Source: JAFAXD01 sp963760435
GTDB lineage: Bacteria; Pseudomonadota; Alphaproteobacteria; Rhizobiales; Xanthobacteraceae
Assembly: GCA_963760435.1 (NCBI GenBank)
Contig: CAVXDE010000027.1
Span: 245,158 to 309,157 of the forward strand
Length of the DNA: 64,000 nt
Direction of reading: 5' to 3'
Shown one piece after another: positions 54,787 to 63,892 of this stretch. Position 1 is the first letter of the stretch; every line of letters begins with the position of its first letter. The position numbers and the translations under genes are program-made. The notes beneath the pieces were generated by a model. That model was not told the DNA's origin. It saw only the letters and a program-made list of their open reading frames with translations, and did no database searches.

Positions 54787-57510
54787 GTGAGAGCACTGCC
54801 AAATATGGAGAAACGTGACAACGCCGAGCGGCGGCCTTCACCTGACGCCCTTTTGCGTGAAGCACAGCAGGCCGAACAAGGCCGCCTAAAGATCTTTTTC
54901 GGCGCCGCGCCCGGCGTCGGCAAGACCTATGAAATGCTGACGGCGGCGCGGGCAAAAAAGGCCGAAGGCGTCGATGTCGTCATCGGCGTCGTCGAGACGC
55001 ATGGCCGCAAAGAGACCGAAGCGCTCCTTCAGGGGCTCGAAATCATCCCGCGCCGGATCGTCCCCTATAAGGGCCATAGGCTCGCCGAAATGGACATCGA
55101 CGCCATTTTGACCCGCAGGCCCGCCCTCGTTCTGGTCGACGAGCTTGCCCATACCAATGCGCCGGAGAGCCGGCATCCCAAGCGCTACATGGATGTCGAG
55201 GAGCTGCTCGCCGCCGGAATCGACGTCTATACGACCCTCAACATCCAGCATGTCGAAAGCCTGAACGACATCGTCGCCGGAATCACCAAAATCAGAGTCC
55301 GCGAGACCGTGCCGGATTCGATCATCGATCTTGCCTGCGACATCGAGCTGATCGACCTTACGCCCGAGGATCTGATTGCCCGCCTCAATGAAGGCAAGGT
55401 CTATGTGCCCGAGCAAGCCGAGCGTGCCACAAGGAATTACTTCTCGCCTGGCAATCTTACAGCCCTGCGGGAGCTTGCGCTGCGCCGAACGGCGCAAAGG
55501 GTCGACGCTCAAATGGTCGATTATATGCGTGCGCATCGCATTGAAGGGTCGTGGCCGGCGAGTGAGCGCGTTCTTGTTTTGGTGGATTCCGCGCCGGGTG
55601 CCAATGCCATCGTGCGCCATGCCAAACGTATGGCGGATCGCCTGCGCGCACAGTGGACTGCGATCCATGTCGAAACGCCGGCCGATGCCTACGCGAGCGA
55701 GGTGGAGCGCGATAAGGTCGCCCAATCTCTCCGCCTCGCGCAAAGGCTCGGAGCTGCGGCGATTTCCATTCCCGGAGAGGATGTGGCATCGACCGTGGCC
55801 GACTATGCCGAGGCCAATCATTTCGCGCATATCATCGCCGCCAAATCAGAGCGCCGGCGCTGGCGGGATTTTTTCAGGGAGTCTTTTGCAGAGAAACTGA
55901 TTCGCTCTGCGGGTGACGCGAGCGTTCATATCGTCGCGCGTGCGAAAGATCCCCTAGCCCAAAAGTCTACCGAGAGCATACGATCAAAGCCAAGACGGAC
56001 CGAGATCAAGGCCTATCTTGCGAGCCTCGCCTATGTGGCGGCTGCGGTGCTCGTTGCCGCCCTGCTGCGGCAGGCGCTTGGCGTCTCAAACCTTGCACAA
56101 GTGTTCCTGATCGCGGTCCTGGCGAGCGCCGTGACCTATGGCTTGTGGGCCTCGCTGTTTGCCTGTCTCGTCAGCGTTCTTTCCTATAATTTTTTTTTCC
56201 TGCCGCCGCTCTACACCTTCACCATCGCCGATCCCGAGAACGTCGTCGTCCTGTTCTTTTTTACCGTCGTGGCGCTGATCGCGAGCAACCTCGCCGCGCG
56301 GGTCCGCGCCCAGGCGATCGCCGCGCGGGAGCGCACGCGGATCACCGAGGAGCTCTATCTATTCAGCCGCAAGCTCGCCGGGGTCGCAACACTCGACGAC
56401 CTGCTCTGGACGACGGTGCATCAGATCGCTTTGATGCTGAAGGTACGCGTCGTCGTGCTTTTGCCTGAGGACGGCGGTCTTGTTGTCAAGGCTGGGTTTC
56501 CGCCCGAGGACATGCTCGACGAAGCGGATCTCGCGGCGGCGCGCTGGTGCTTTGAAAAAAATCAAGCGACAGGGCGCGGCGCCGATACGCTGCCCGGCGC
56601 CAAGCGCCGCTTCATGCCTTTGCGCACCGGACGCGGCGCCGTGGGCGTTGTCGGGATCGATAGCGACAAGCCGGGATTGCTCTTGACACCGGAACAGTCC
56701 CGGCTTTTGGACGCCTTGTCGGATCAAGCGGCTCTGGCGATTGATCGCGTCAATCTCGCCCAAGACATTGACCGCGCTCGTCTGGCGGCGGAGACCGATC
56801 GCCTGCGCGCGGCCTTGCTGACTTCGATTTCGCATGATCTGCGCACGCCGCTCGCTTCAATTCTCGGCTCGGCAAGCAGCCTCGTCACGCATGGCCAAGA
56901 GTTCGATGCGACAGTGCGAGCGAGCCTCATGCGCACAATTTTGGAGGAGGCCGAGCGGCTCAACCGCTTTATCGGCAATCTTCTCGATATGACGAGGCTC
57001 GAATCCGGACCGCTCAAACCGCAAACTGGACCCGCGGATCTTTCCGATATCATCGGCGCGACCTTGCAAAGGGCGGATAAGATCCTGCAAAACCACTCGG
57101 TCGAAATCGATCTCGAGAGCGGTTTGCCACTGCTCGATCTCGACATGGTGTTGATGGAGCAGGTGTTGTTCAATCTTTTCGACAATGCGGCAAAATATGC
57201 GCCGCAAGGCTCCCGCATCAAGGTCACGGCCAGGCATGAGAACAAGTCCGTCGTCATCCGGGTGCTCGACGAAGGCGAAGGCATTCCCGAGGCCGATCTC
57301 GAGCGGATCTTCGACAAATTCTATCGGGTTCGCCGTTCCGACCGGCAGCGTGCTGGAACCGGACTCGGTCTTGCGATCTGCCGCGGTTTCGTCGAAGCCA
57401 TGGGAGGCTCGATCACGGCCGCCAACCGGATCGACCGGTCCGGCGCGGTTTTCACCATCAGGCTTCCCGTGCCGGTCACGCCGAGGCTCCCGGCCGAGGC
57501 CCTGCCGTGA
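54787..57510 (+). CDS. kdpD: Osmosensitive K+ channel histidine kinase KdpD
   Basis: Sensor kinase that controls kdp expression in response to K+ limitation. The 907-residue frame starts at GTG 54787; the ATG at 54805 is a better start (901 residues). An N-terminal KdpD domain has Walker A GAAPGVGKT. A USP-like domain follows, then four membrane helices (DUF4118, about residues 414-510), a GAF-like domain and HisKA with His683 in SISHDLRTPLASILGSA. The HATPase has NLFDNAAKYAP and TGLGLAICRGFVEAMGG. It is intact. Its end overlaps kdpE by four bases. It lies 130 bp after the kdpC frame. Confidence 0.94.
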   Translation: MRALPNMEKRDNAERRPSPDALLREAQQAEQGRLKIFFGAAPGVGKTYEMLTAARAKKAEGVDVVIGVVETHGRKETEALLQGLEIIPRRIVPYKGHRLAEMDIDAILTRRPALVLVDELAHTNAPESRHPKRYMDVEELLAAGIDVYTTLNIQHVESLNDIVAGITKIRVRETVPDSIIDLACDIELIDLTPEDLIARLNEGKVYVPEQAERATRNYFSPGNLTALRELALRRTAQRVDAQMVDYMRAHRIEGSWPASERVLVLVDSAPGANAIVRHAKRMADRLRAQWTAIHVETPADAYASEVERDKVAQSLRLAQRLGAAAISIPGEDVASTVADYAEANHFAHIIAAKSERRRWRDFFRESFAEKLIRSAGDASVHIVARAKDPLAQKSTESIRSKPRRTEIKAYLASLAYVAAAVLVAALLRQALGVSNLAQVFLIAVLASAVTYGLWASLFACLVSVLSYNFFFLPPLYTFTIADPENVVVLFFFTVVALIASNLAARVRAQAIAARERTRITEELYLFSRKLAGVATLDDLLWTTVHQIALMLKVRVVVLLPEDGGLVVKAGFPPEDMLDEADLAAARWCFEKNQATGRGADTLPGAKRRFMPLRTGRGAVGVVGIDSDKPGLLLTPEQSRLLDALSDQAALAIDRVNLAQDIDRARLAAETDRLRAALLTSISHDLRTPLASILGSASSLVTHGQEFDATVRASLMRTILEEAERLNRFIGNLLDMTRLESGPLKPQTGPADLSDIIGATLQRADKILQNHSVEIDLESGLPLLDLDMVLMEQVLFNLFDNAAKYAPQGSRIKVTARHENKSVVIRVLDEGEGIPEADLERIFDKFYRVRRSDRQRAGTGLGLAICRGFVEAMGGSITAANRIDRSGAVFTIRLPVPVTPRLPAEALP

Positions 57511-58214
57511 CGCCAGCAGCGGGTCCGCTTCGTGTTCTCGTCGTCGATGATGAACCGCCAATCCTTCGCTTTTTGCGCGCGAGCCTGCAAAGCCAGGGCT
57601 ATATCGTCTCGACCGCCGCCAATGCTCGCACCGCACTCGACATGGTCCGCGGACACACGGCCGATCTCGTCGTCCTCGACCTTGGTCTGCCCGACATGGA
57701 TGGCCTCGATGTCGTCAGACAAATCAGGGATGGCGGCGAAACATTGCCGATCATTATTCTGTCAAGCCGTGACAACGAAAGCGCCAAGGTCAAAGCGTTC
57801 GATCTCGGCGCCGACGATTATGTCACGAAACCTTTCGGTATCGATGAGCTCCTGGCACGCATCCGCGCGGCGCAGCGGCATCGCTTGCAGGAAGAAGGCG
57901 AAAGGCCATTGTTCCATGCTGGCGATCTTAGCGTTGATCTCGTGCGCCGAATCGTCACGGTGCGGGGCAGTGAAGTCAAACTTTCGCCGCGCGAATACGA
58001 CGTTTTGCGTCTCATGGTGGCGCATGCCGGCAAGGTCCTGACCCACCGTTTCATGCTAGAGGAGATTTGGGGCGCCGACGCCGACGCCAACGTGCAATAT
58101 CTGCGTGTCTATATTCGGGGTTTGCGCCAAAAGATCGAGGCGGACCCCGAGCGGCCCACCCATATTCTCACTGAAACCGGCGTCGGCTATCGTCTCCGCG
58201 AGCCGGACCAATGA
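57507..58214 (+). CDS. kdpE: OmpR-family response regulator KdpE
   Basis: Response regulator of 235 residues, partner of KdpD. The receiver domain has acidic residues in VVDDEPP, phosphorylatable Asp58 in VLDLGLPDMDG and the conserved Lys108 in VTKPFG. A winged-helix DNA-binding domain follows (LSPREYDVLRLMVAHAGKVL, then VQYLRVYIRGLRQKIE). The start is GTG with a four-base overlap with kdpD, indicating coupled translation. It probably activates the kdp promoter, which would have been upstream of the lost kdpA start. Confidence 0.94.
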   Translation: MTPAAGPLRVLVVDDEPPILRFLRASLQSQGYIVSTAANARTALDMVRGHTADLVVLDLGLPDMDGLDVVRQIRDGGETLPIIILSSRDNESAKVKAFDLGADDYVTKPFGIDELLARIRAAQRHRLQEEGERPLFHAGDLSVDLVRRIVTVRGSEVKLSPREYDVLRLMVAHAGKVLTHRFMLEEIWGADADANVQYLRVYIRGLRQKIEADPERPTHILTETGVGYRLREPDQ

Positions 58215-58288
58215 ATGTTCCAGAGCGGTCAGCTCCTCATTTGCCGGAAAAGGCGCGATCCGCTAAAAGTCCTTGCGAAGGTAAAGCT

Positions 58289-58744
58289 ATGGATCTCGCC
58301 GACCTTATCGAACCGGACCGGGTTGTTTTCGCCGCCCGCGCGAGCAACAAACAGCAATTGCTCCAGGATCTCGCATCGCGCGCCGCGACCCTGTTGAACC
58401 TCGATGCGCAGACGATCTTCGCTGCCTTACAGGCCCGCGAGGGGCTGGGTTCCACGGGCCTCGGCAATGGTTTCGCGCTCCCGCATGCCCGCATCGAAGG
58501 GCTCGACCGACTTTTTGGCATGTTCGTACGACTGCACCGGCCGGTCCATTTCGACTCGATCGACGGCAATCCTGTCGATCTCGTGTTTCTTCTACTTATC
58601 CCGCCAGCCGCTGGCAGCGAGCATCTCGCCGCCCTCGCTTGTATCTCGAGGTACCTGCGCGACAAGGAATTCGCCGCGAGATTGCGCAAAGCGCCGAGCG
58701 CTGCCGCACTGTGCAACCTACTTTGCAATTCCCAGCATTCGTGA
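58289..58744 (+). CDS. PTS EIIA (Ntr)-type protein
   Basis: Protein of about 151 residues of the PTS EIIA-fructose/nitrogen class. The phospho-acceptor His66 is in GNGFALPHARIEGL. The ATG at 58289 is preferred because it gives the usual family length and follows a GAAGG ribosome site, although the frame is open to 58211, overlapping kdpE. In enteric bacteria and rhizobia the related PtsN binds KdpD and tunes kdp expression according to its phosphorylation state, so its place at the end of the kdpDE operon is meaningful. PTS partner genes are not in the window. Confidence 0.88.
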   Translation: MDLADLIEPDRVVFAARASNKQQLLQDLASRAATLLNLDAQTIFAALQAREGLGSTGLGNGFALPHARIEGLDRLFGMFVRLHRPVHFDSIDGNPVDLVFLLLIPPAAGSEHLAALACISRYLRDKEFAARLRKAPSAAALCNLLCNSQHS

Positions 58745-59349
58745 TGTTCGGGCGGCTATCTTACAATGCCACTCCGCCCCGGTCAGCCGCCCAATCACGC
58801 GCTCGCATGTGCCGAGACCGGAGCGAAATCGAGCTCTGTGACGCCCGCCATATCGTATTGGACTTTCACTCCGCAACCGAACGGCGAAGCTATTTCGCTG
58901 TCCATATTCGACATCGAGGATTTGCGCGGCCTCGACCTGTTTCATAATCGCTTCGCGCCTGACCCTCGGCGGAATCCTTCGTCCCGAACGGTCGTCAACC
59001 AGTTCTCCGATAAACTCGAGCGGCTCGAGGAGGGCCAAAAGTGAGATGGAGTGAAACTTCGGAACCCATACACCCTTCTCGCGGCTCGCGCTCAACTCTG
59101 CGCCGAACAATCCACCAGCTGACCAATAAAATTCGCTTTGCGTTTCTGCCGGGCTGTATTGGCCGCTGCGTGGTCCCTTTCGGCAATGCTAGGACTTATG
59201 GAATTTATATTTCGCGGGCCTTTGTTCCATCTCGATTTTTTATGGGCTTTTGAGTACCTACCACTCAGAAGGATGTTTCTCACAACGATCAAGCCGCGGG
59301 GGCCTCCAGCCACTCAGAATCGAGCGAATTTGAAGGCAAGATCAAGATC
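58745..59349. other. Stretch with no supportable gene
   Basis: Short open frames exist on both strands (for example 58766-59044 plus and 58718-59110 minus), but none shows a recognisable family, signal peptide or ribosome site. The DNA may be decayed coding sequence following the kdp block. No clear repeat was found. Confidence 0.4.
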
Positions 59350-59638
59350 ATGCGTATCAGTTCAACCGACGTCATCGAGGGCGGCCGCGTTGTCTGTACG
59401 ATCGGCAAGATAAAGGCCGCAATCCGCTTGGCACGCGGCGAATGGCGCCCCACCCCAAGCCAATTGGCGTGATCTCCTTGTGAGCGAACTCATTCGTAAG
59501 GCAGAAGATATCGACGCTGACGCGATCATCGGCTTAGATTACGAAACCGACAGTATCGTTCCAATCGAAGGAACTGGGCTGCAACTCAAACGCACCCTCG
59601 CCACAGGCGTCGCTGTCAAGCTTTCCTGCGCAGCGTAG
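59350..59638 (+). pseudogene. YbjQ/UPF0145-like small protein, frameshifted
   Basis: Two frames join to give a protein of about 95 residues of the heavy-metal-binding (YbjQ) fold. The first part is MRISSTDVIEGGRVVCTIGK, with the family pattern TTxxVIEG. The second part, in another frame from about 59455, is LIRKAEDIDADAIIGLDYET, matching AxxxGADAIVGVDY. It closes with TLATGVAVKLS. A single indel near the GCCAATTGGCGTG stretch breaks it. Members form decameric rings of unknown function. Whether it is a true pseudogene or a sequencing error is open. Confidence 0.6.
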
Positions 59639-59701
59639 CGCATGGACTTCGAAGAGGTGCAGACTTTTCGGTCAAGATTATACATAGTAGCAAACCGATG
59701 G

Positions 59702-59732
59702 GGATGATCCTTTCGGCCTGGAAGGATCATCC
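59702..59732 (+). terminator. Perfect hairpin terminator
   Basis: An eleven-base stem GGATGATCCTT / AAGGATCATCC with a nine-base loop, 64 bases after the YbjQ-like gene. The unbroken pairing and the position support a transcription terminator, although only a short T-containing tail follows. Confidence 0.7.
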
Positions 59733-59900
59733 TCGTTAAGTCCATGAGCTTTCTCATTCCTTGAGGCGAGAAAGCGCTCCAGCCTCGGCGCCGGCTTTCC
59801 AGATCAACCCCTCGTTCCTGGAGGCCGATGCTTCGACAATCGGAACGAAAGTCCCATCACAGTCACCGCTGCGGACTTGCTCTGGCGCCTCTAGACCGTA

Positions 59901-59935
59901 TCTTCACGCGGATCGGACATCGGTTCGCGTGAAGA
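59901..59935. repeat. Rhizobial-type palindrome
   Basis: Ten-base inverted repeat TCTTCACGCG / CGCGTGAAGA around GATCGGACATCGGTT, similar in style to the CACGCGAACCGG-type repeats of Rhizobiales. It lies about 80 bases upstream of the truncated exported-protein gene. Confidence 0.6.
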
Positions 59936-60013
59936 GCCTGCGTTGCTGTGCTCCAATCTGGGGCGTCACATGCCTGGGGAATGACGATTTACCGTGCGTT
60001 CAGGAGCTGCGAC

Positions 60014-60216
60014 ATGGCGCGCCTTTCGATTTTCGTTTCTTTCGCTAAGTCCAAGTTATTCGTCTGTTTCGCCGCATTCGTGTGCGTTTTGCTCAGCGCA
60101 GCGGCTTTTGCCAAGAGCGATCCCTGGAGGGGGTGTCGCGGCGGCGACCTCGAGGCGCGGATCGCCGGTTGCACGGAGGTCATTGCCCATGGAAGTCGGG
60201 AAACTAAGCGCAATCA
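60014..60216 (+). pseudogene. N-terminal fragment of an exported TPR-like protein
   Basis: From the ATG at 60014 the frame has a signal peptide (LFVCFAAFVCVLLSAAAFA). Next comes WRGCRGGDLEARIAGCTEVI, the typical start of small exported tetratricopeptide proteins of Rhizobiales in which AYxNRGxAY repeats follow. The similarity stops at about residue 67 (ETKRNQ), and the remaining frame to 60334 is unrelated. The gene is thus truncated by a junction near 60213. A 200-base element with inverted ends lies shortly downstream and may be linked to the break. Confidence 0.5.
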
Positions 60217-60311
60217 GCTCACGGGGGCGGCGCCTATCGAGCCTGTCGGTAGGCATTTTGGCATGAGACATCCGATTCAATGTTTTCAATGGGTTCCGGA
60301 AAACCCACGAA

Positions 60312-60635
60312 TTGAGAATATACACCTAATTTGAGAATATTACTTGGCCTTATACAGTTAATGGGGTCTGCCTCACTTTCCGTGCTCTTAAAAACCTCAA
60401 ATGCGCCGAAGACCATTGATAACGCAGGGCATTTCTGGACCGGTCCCGTGATTTTCCCGCTACGTATTTTCCCGCAACGCACTTCGCAAAATCCTAGTGT
60501 ATTATCAAAGTGTTATGAGTCAAAAGCGGTCTCGGCAAGCACGGAAAGTGAGAGCAGACCCAGCTAAATTGAGAATATCGCCTATACATATTCTCAATTT
60601 ACATGTTCAAAGGCTCGCGAAACTCGATATTCTCA
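60312..60635. repeat. Cluster of TTGAGAATAT motifs in both orientations
   Basis: TTGAGAATAT occurs at 60312-60321 and 60331-60340. A perfect 13-base inverted repeat follows, AAATTGAGAATAT (60566-60578) against ATATTCTCAATTT (60588-60600), spaced nine bases. A further ATATTCTCA lies at 60627-60635. The copies flank the element at 60363-60561 on both sides and end about 135 bases before the antitoxin start. They could be recognition sites of a recombinase or a DNA-binding regulator. Confidence 0.6.
60363..60561. mobile_element. Short element with terminal inverted repeats (MITE-like)
   Basis: The 24-base left end GGGGTCTGCCTCACTTTCCGTGCT (60363-60386, shown in part) matches the complement of 60538-60561 except for one extra base and the first G. 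The ends begin with GGGG or GGG as in Tn3-family transposons. The 150-base interior has no coding frame. It is therefore a possible small non-autonomous element or the collapsed ends of a larger transposon. The family assignment to Tn3 is inference from the end sequence only. Confidence 0.55.
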
Positions 60636-60770
60636 CGCCAAGATGTGTGCTGACAGTCTGCTGGTCAACGCCAACAGCCTGGCACGCGTTTAAACGCAAT
60701 AATCTTACCAGCTTTTCCCCTCGAAAACCGCGCGCGGCTGTGCTACATTGTAGCTCAAGGAGATATTGCC

Positions 60771-61031
60771 ATGACCAATACCGTTGTTCGGGCGCGCATT
60801 GACGAGCATGTGAAAGAGGAGGCGGCCGCCGTGCTGGCCACCATTGGCCTCACCGTGTCCGACGCGTTCCGCCTGATGATGATGCGCATCGCCAAGGACA
60901 AAGCGCTGCCGTTCGAGCCTCTGGTCCCCAACGCCGAAACCGTCGACGCCATGAAGGCCGCGCGGCGCGGCGAGCTCGTCACCGTCGGTTCGCCCGCCGA
61001 CTTGCTCAAGAGCCTGAATGCGGGCGATTAA
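60771..61031 (+). CDS. RelB/DinJ-family antitoxin
   Basis: Protein of 86 residues with an N-terminal ribbon-helix-helix DNA-binding fold (VVRARIDEHVKEEAAAVLAT, then IGLTVSDAFRLMMMRIAKDK). The C-terminal part is acidic and unstructured-like and would wrap the toxin. An AGGAGATATT ribosome site precedes the ATG. The gene overlaps the YafQ-type toxin gene by 14 bases, the usual order for this module. It should repress its own promoter in complex with the toxin. Confidence 0.9.
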   Translation: MTNTVVRARIDEHVKEEAAAVLATIGLTVSDAFRLMMMRIAKDKALPFEPLVPNAETVDAMKAARRGELVTVGSPADLLKSLNAGD

Positions 61032-61299
61032 ATACACCAGTCGTTTTAAGCGCGACTATCGACGCGAAAAATCAGGGATACTCGGCAAGAAACTCGACAA
61101 GCTGCTGATGGACGCCGTCAACCTTTTGGCGGCGGATGAGCCCTTGCCGCAGCGCTATTGCGATCACGCCCTTGTCGGCGAGTGGAACGATCATCGGGAT
61201 TGCCATATCCGGCCCGATCTCGTGCTGATTTACCGGACACCTGACGCGGACAGTCTGGAATTGGTGCGTCTTGGTTCTCATAGCGAGCTCGGCATCTAA
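61018..61299 (+). CDS. YafQ-family mRNA interferase toxin
   Basis: Toxin of 93 residues of the RelE/YafQ class, which cleaves mRNA on the ribosome. The family pattern is present in full: YTSRFKRDYRREKSG, CDHALVGEWNDHRDCHIRPD and LVLIYRTPD, ending in LGSHSELG. The late His of GSHSEL and the earlier His and Asp of DHRDCHI correspond to the catalytic residues of YafQ. It overlaps the antitoxin gene by 14 bases. The module is intact. Confidence 0.9.
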   Translation: MRAIKYTSRFKRDYRREKSGILGKKLDKLLMDAVNLLAADEPLPQRYCDHALVGEWNDHRDCHIRPDLVLIYRTPDADSLELVRLGSHSELGI

Positions 61300-61475
61300 C
61301 CGGCTCGCGTTCCCCTCCAAAGGGGGCAATTCAGAACAGAAATGCGGGATTAGGATTAGGGCAGGGGATGCTCTGCGCGCCCTAAAGAGCCGCGACTAGA
61401 CATAATGGGCGTTATGCAACCGGAGCTTCCCGCAGCGCGTTGGTCGATTTCATCATGTGGGACCTAGGTTATAGC

Positions 61476-63563
61476 TTACGTTTCTTCGAAAGAACTTTGG
61501 TGGTAGCTGACGCGCCACAAGGGCATTCCACCATCTGCTAAGGTGATCTGAAATCGCACCGGCATTTCCCGCGCTCTTCGCGTCATCTGAATTTCCGTTA
61601 ATGAAATGCCATCCGGTACGCGCAGCTGCATGCAATGCGTGGTTATATCTTCCACAAAACACAAGATGCGATCGAGCATGAATTTGACAAATTCCGTCAC
61701 CGATTGATTTGAAACCTCCGGTTCCTGTGCTTTGATTACATTATCGGTAACGCTATAGGTTACATTGGGTAACTGCCAGCCCTCATGCTCGATAGCGTTC
61801 CTGGCCAGCATAAAGCGTTCCGACCAAAGCCGGGTTTGATCGAGATAATCGGCTAGCGCCGGATCGGTCACACGTAATGCCGCAACACCGCGCGTGAAGG
61901 AATCCGGCTGTTGAAATAAAAATCCGATATCCACCTGCAGCAGCTTGGCGATATTCTGAATGCCATGTTTGATTACGCGAGCGCCGCCATTCAAAAAATC
62001 CTCGGTATGCTTTTTCAGCTCACGGTTCACGCTTTCATCAATCTGTATCGACGTGCCTTGCCTGTGCGCGATCTGCCCGTTGGAAACTTTTTGCGCGTGG
62101 TCACTATACAGCTTCGTTAGATCCTCCGCAGTGGTGCGCAGATTTTGCAGGCTGGTGATCATATTTTGATACAGGATGCTAAATTCATCGCGCTTAGCTT
62201 GAACCTCAAACACCGCATCGCGCAGCGTTAGCGGGCCAATGAAAAGCCGCGCCATGAATGGTGAGCTTGCACCTTCATCAGCGATTTTCTGCATTACAAG
62301 TTGGCCGGGATCGTTTCGTACTTTCGTGTTTGATCGCCGGTGGAAGTTGGCCAGTAATGCGCTGAAGGAGGCTTGTGTCATCGGAATGACATGCGATAGC
62401 TGCACTTCTCCACGCTTGATGGTGCCGCTTTTCAAAGCTTCCTTACCCGCAAACACCAATAGGCCTTCCAGCGGTAGCGTTTTTCCTCTCAGCAGCACTA
62501 CGCCACCATCTTGCCATGGTAGAAACTGGATAGCGCAAAGCAGTTTGTCTTTAGGATCATAAATCAGCAGCGGGCGCGGTGGCAGATAGCGATCGTTATA
62601 TTGCTCCCTTGGCACAGGCTTCAGCTGACCCTGTAGATTATACTGATATCCCGAAAGCGCGATCGCCGTTTTGGGACTGCCTTCACGTATCAGCAGATAA
62701 TCTGGCAATGTCGCACCTGGCGAAAAAAGAGTTAGGTGCACGGCGATGAATGCGATCATATGGTGCAGTGTATGTTCGCCGGTGGGCTTCATCACGATCA
62801 CCACATAGATCGGCGGAATATAGTTTTGTAAAGCACCCGCGGCCGGCGGCAAAAAATCGCCGCTCAGCTGCTCGGTTGGGAATTGCACGCTGTAATTGAT
62901 GATGCCTTGCGACAGGATAGAGACCATATCGGCCCATTGCTCACTGGCGTTGGCTGATTTAGCTGGTTTAGTTCCTCGGCCAGCGTGTTTAATGTACTGA
63001 TGAATCTCTTGGCGACAATTACGCCCAGGGTGATGGTGGTATGCGGCACGCCTTTTGTATCCGGCGCAGTCGCGTTCTTAAGCCGTTTTGCGACGGCGAT
63101 ATCGGCATAAGCCTTGCGGAATTTTTCCAAGTCCATCGTTTCGCAAACCGGCATGACGCATCCGGCCGTATCAGCCTGCACTTCGATCGGGTCGACTTCC
63201 TGCTGGTGAGGTAAAACTGCTGTAAATCAATGAACCGAACACATCGGTTTTCGTGCCTTCAGAATCGATGACCAATGCTCTGACAGCTTTTAGCGGCGCA
63301 CCAAAAAAGCTGTTGATAAAAGCATTCAGTTCGGCGGCAATTGCCGGGCCGGACGAAGAGACTATCCGCTGGCCAGCTTCGGTGAGCTGTTTCACTAATC
63401 GATTCATTTTTTTGAAGCCAAAGATTTGGTTTTTATACTCTGCGGCACAGATCGCTAAATAATACTGCAAGGGGCTTTTAACCAAAGGTACAATGCAGGG
63501 TAGATTATAGCCATCACGAAGGCCGCGCCCATCCTGCCCTGCTCTTTTACTTTGCTCGTGCAA
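61476..63563 (-). pseudogene. Large unrecognised gene of lower GC content, two frameshifts
   Basis: Three minus-strand frames join into one protein of about 690 residues. MNRLVKQLTEAGQRIVSSSG through FGSLIYSSFT is followed, after a shift near 63205, by QQEVDPIEVQADTAGCVMPV and TKGVPHTTITLGVIVAKRF. A second shift near 62945 leads into SANASEQWADMVSILSQGII and on to the stop at 61476. The later part has two hydrophobic segments (ALQNYIPPIYVVIVM and MIAFIAVHLTLFSPGA) and a helical region with coiled-coil character (about 62050-62250). The start is probably at 63563 or 63407. I recognise no family. Base composition is clearly less GC-rich than the host genes, suggesting transfer. Confidence 0.6.
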
Positions 63564-63706
63564 ATTTCAGCACTTTTTGAACAAATCTAGCCCATTGATC
63601 TAAAAGCGATTTTTTGCGCCATAAGTTAGGTGCAAAATGCTGGCCCCGTTTCCAGGCCGTCGCTCAGATTGTGGCCTTGCTCCGTGCCGGGCAGGGGGGC
63701 GCTTAG

Positions 63707-63892
63707 TTAGGCGCCCTGAAGAGCCGCGAGGAACGCGGCGGCCTCGGACGCCTTGGATGCGGCGGTGAAGATCGCCTTCTTGTCGGCCTTCAGGACGGAA
63801 ATCCAGGACGCAAGATATTGCGCATGATCCGAGCGCGGCTCGTCGGTGATGCGAAGATCGACACAGAGGAAAGCGGCTCAGAGTTCCGCGAC
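63707..63892 (-). pseudogene. C-terminal fragment of an ArdC-like antirestriction / zincin-like protein
   Basis: Minus-strand codons upstream of the TAA at 63709 read VAEL-stop-AAFLCVDLRITDEP and SDHAQYLASWISVLKADKKA, ending AAFLAALQGA. This fits the end of the ArdC family (VAELGAAFLCADLG ... DHAAYLASWLKVLK). A TGA replaces the expected Gly codon at 63878-63880 and another stop lies at 63893, so the fragment is decayed. The zinc-binding HExxH part is absent. Sequence beyond 63900 to the window end is open on the minus strand (with NEQRGNRSLLKDDALQILG), but I cannot assign it. ArdC genes are usually carried on plasmids and integrative elements. Confidence 0.55.
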
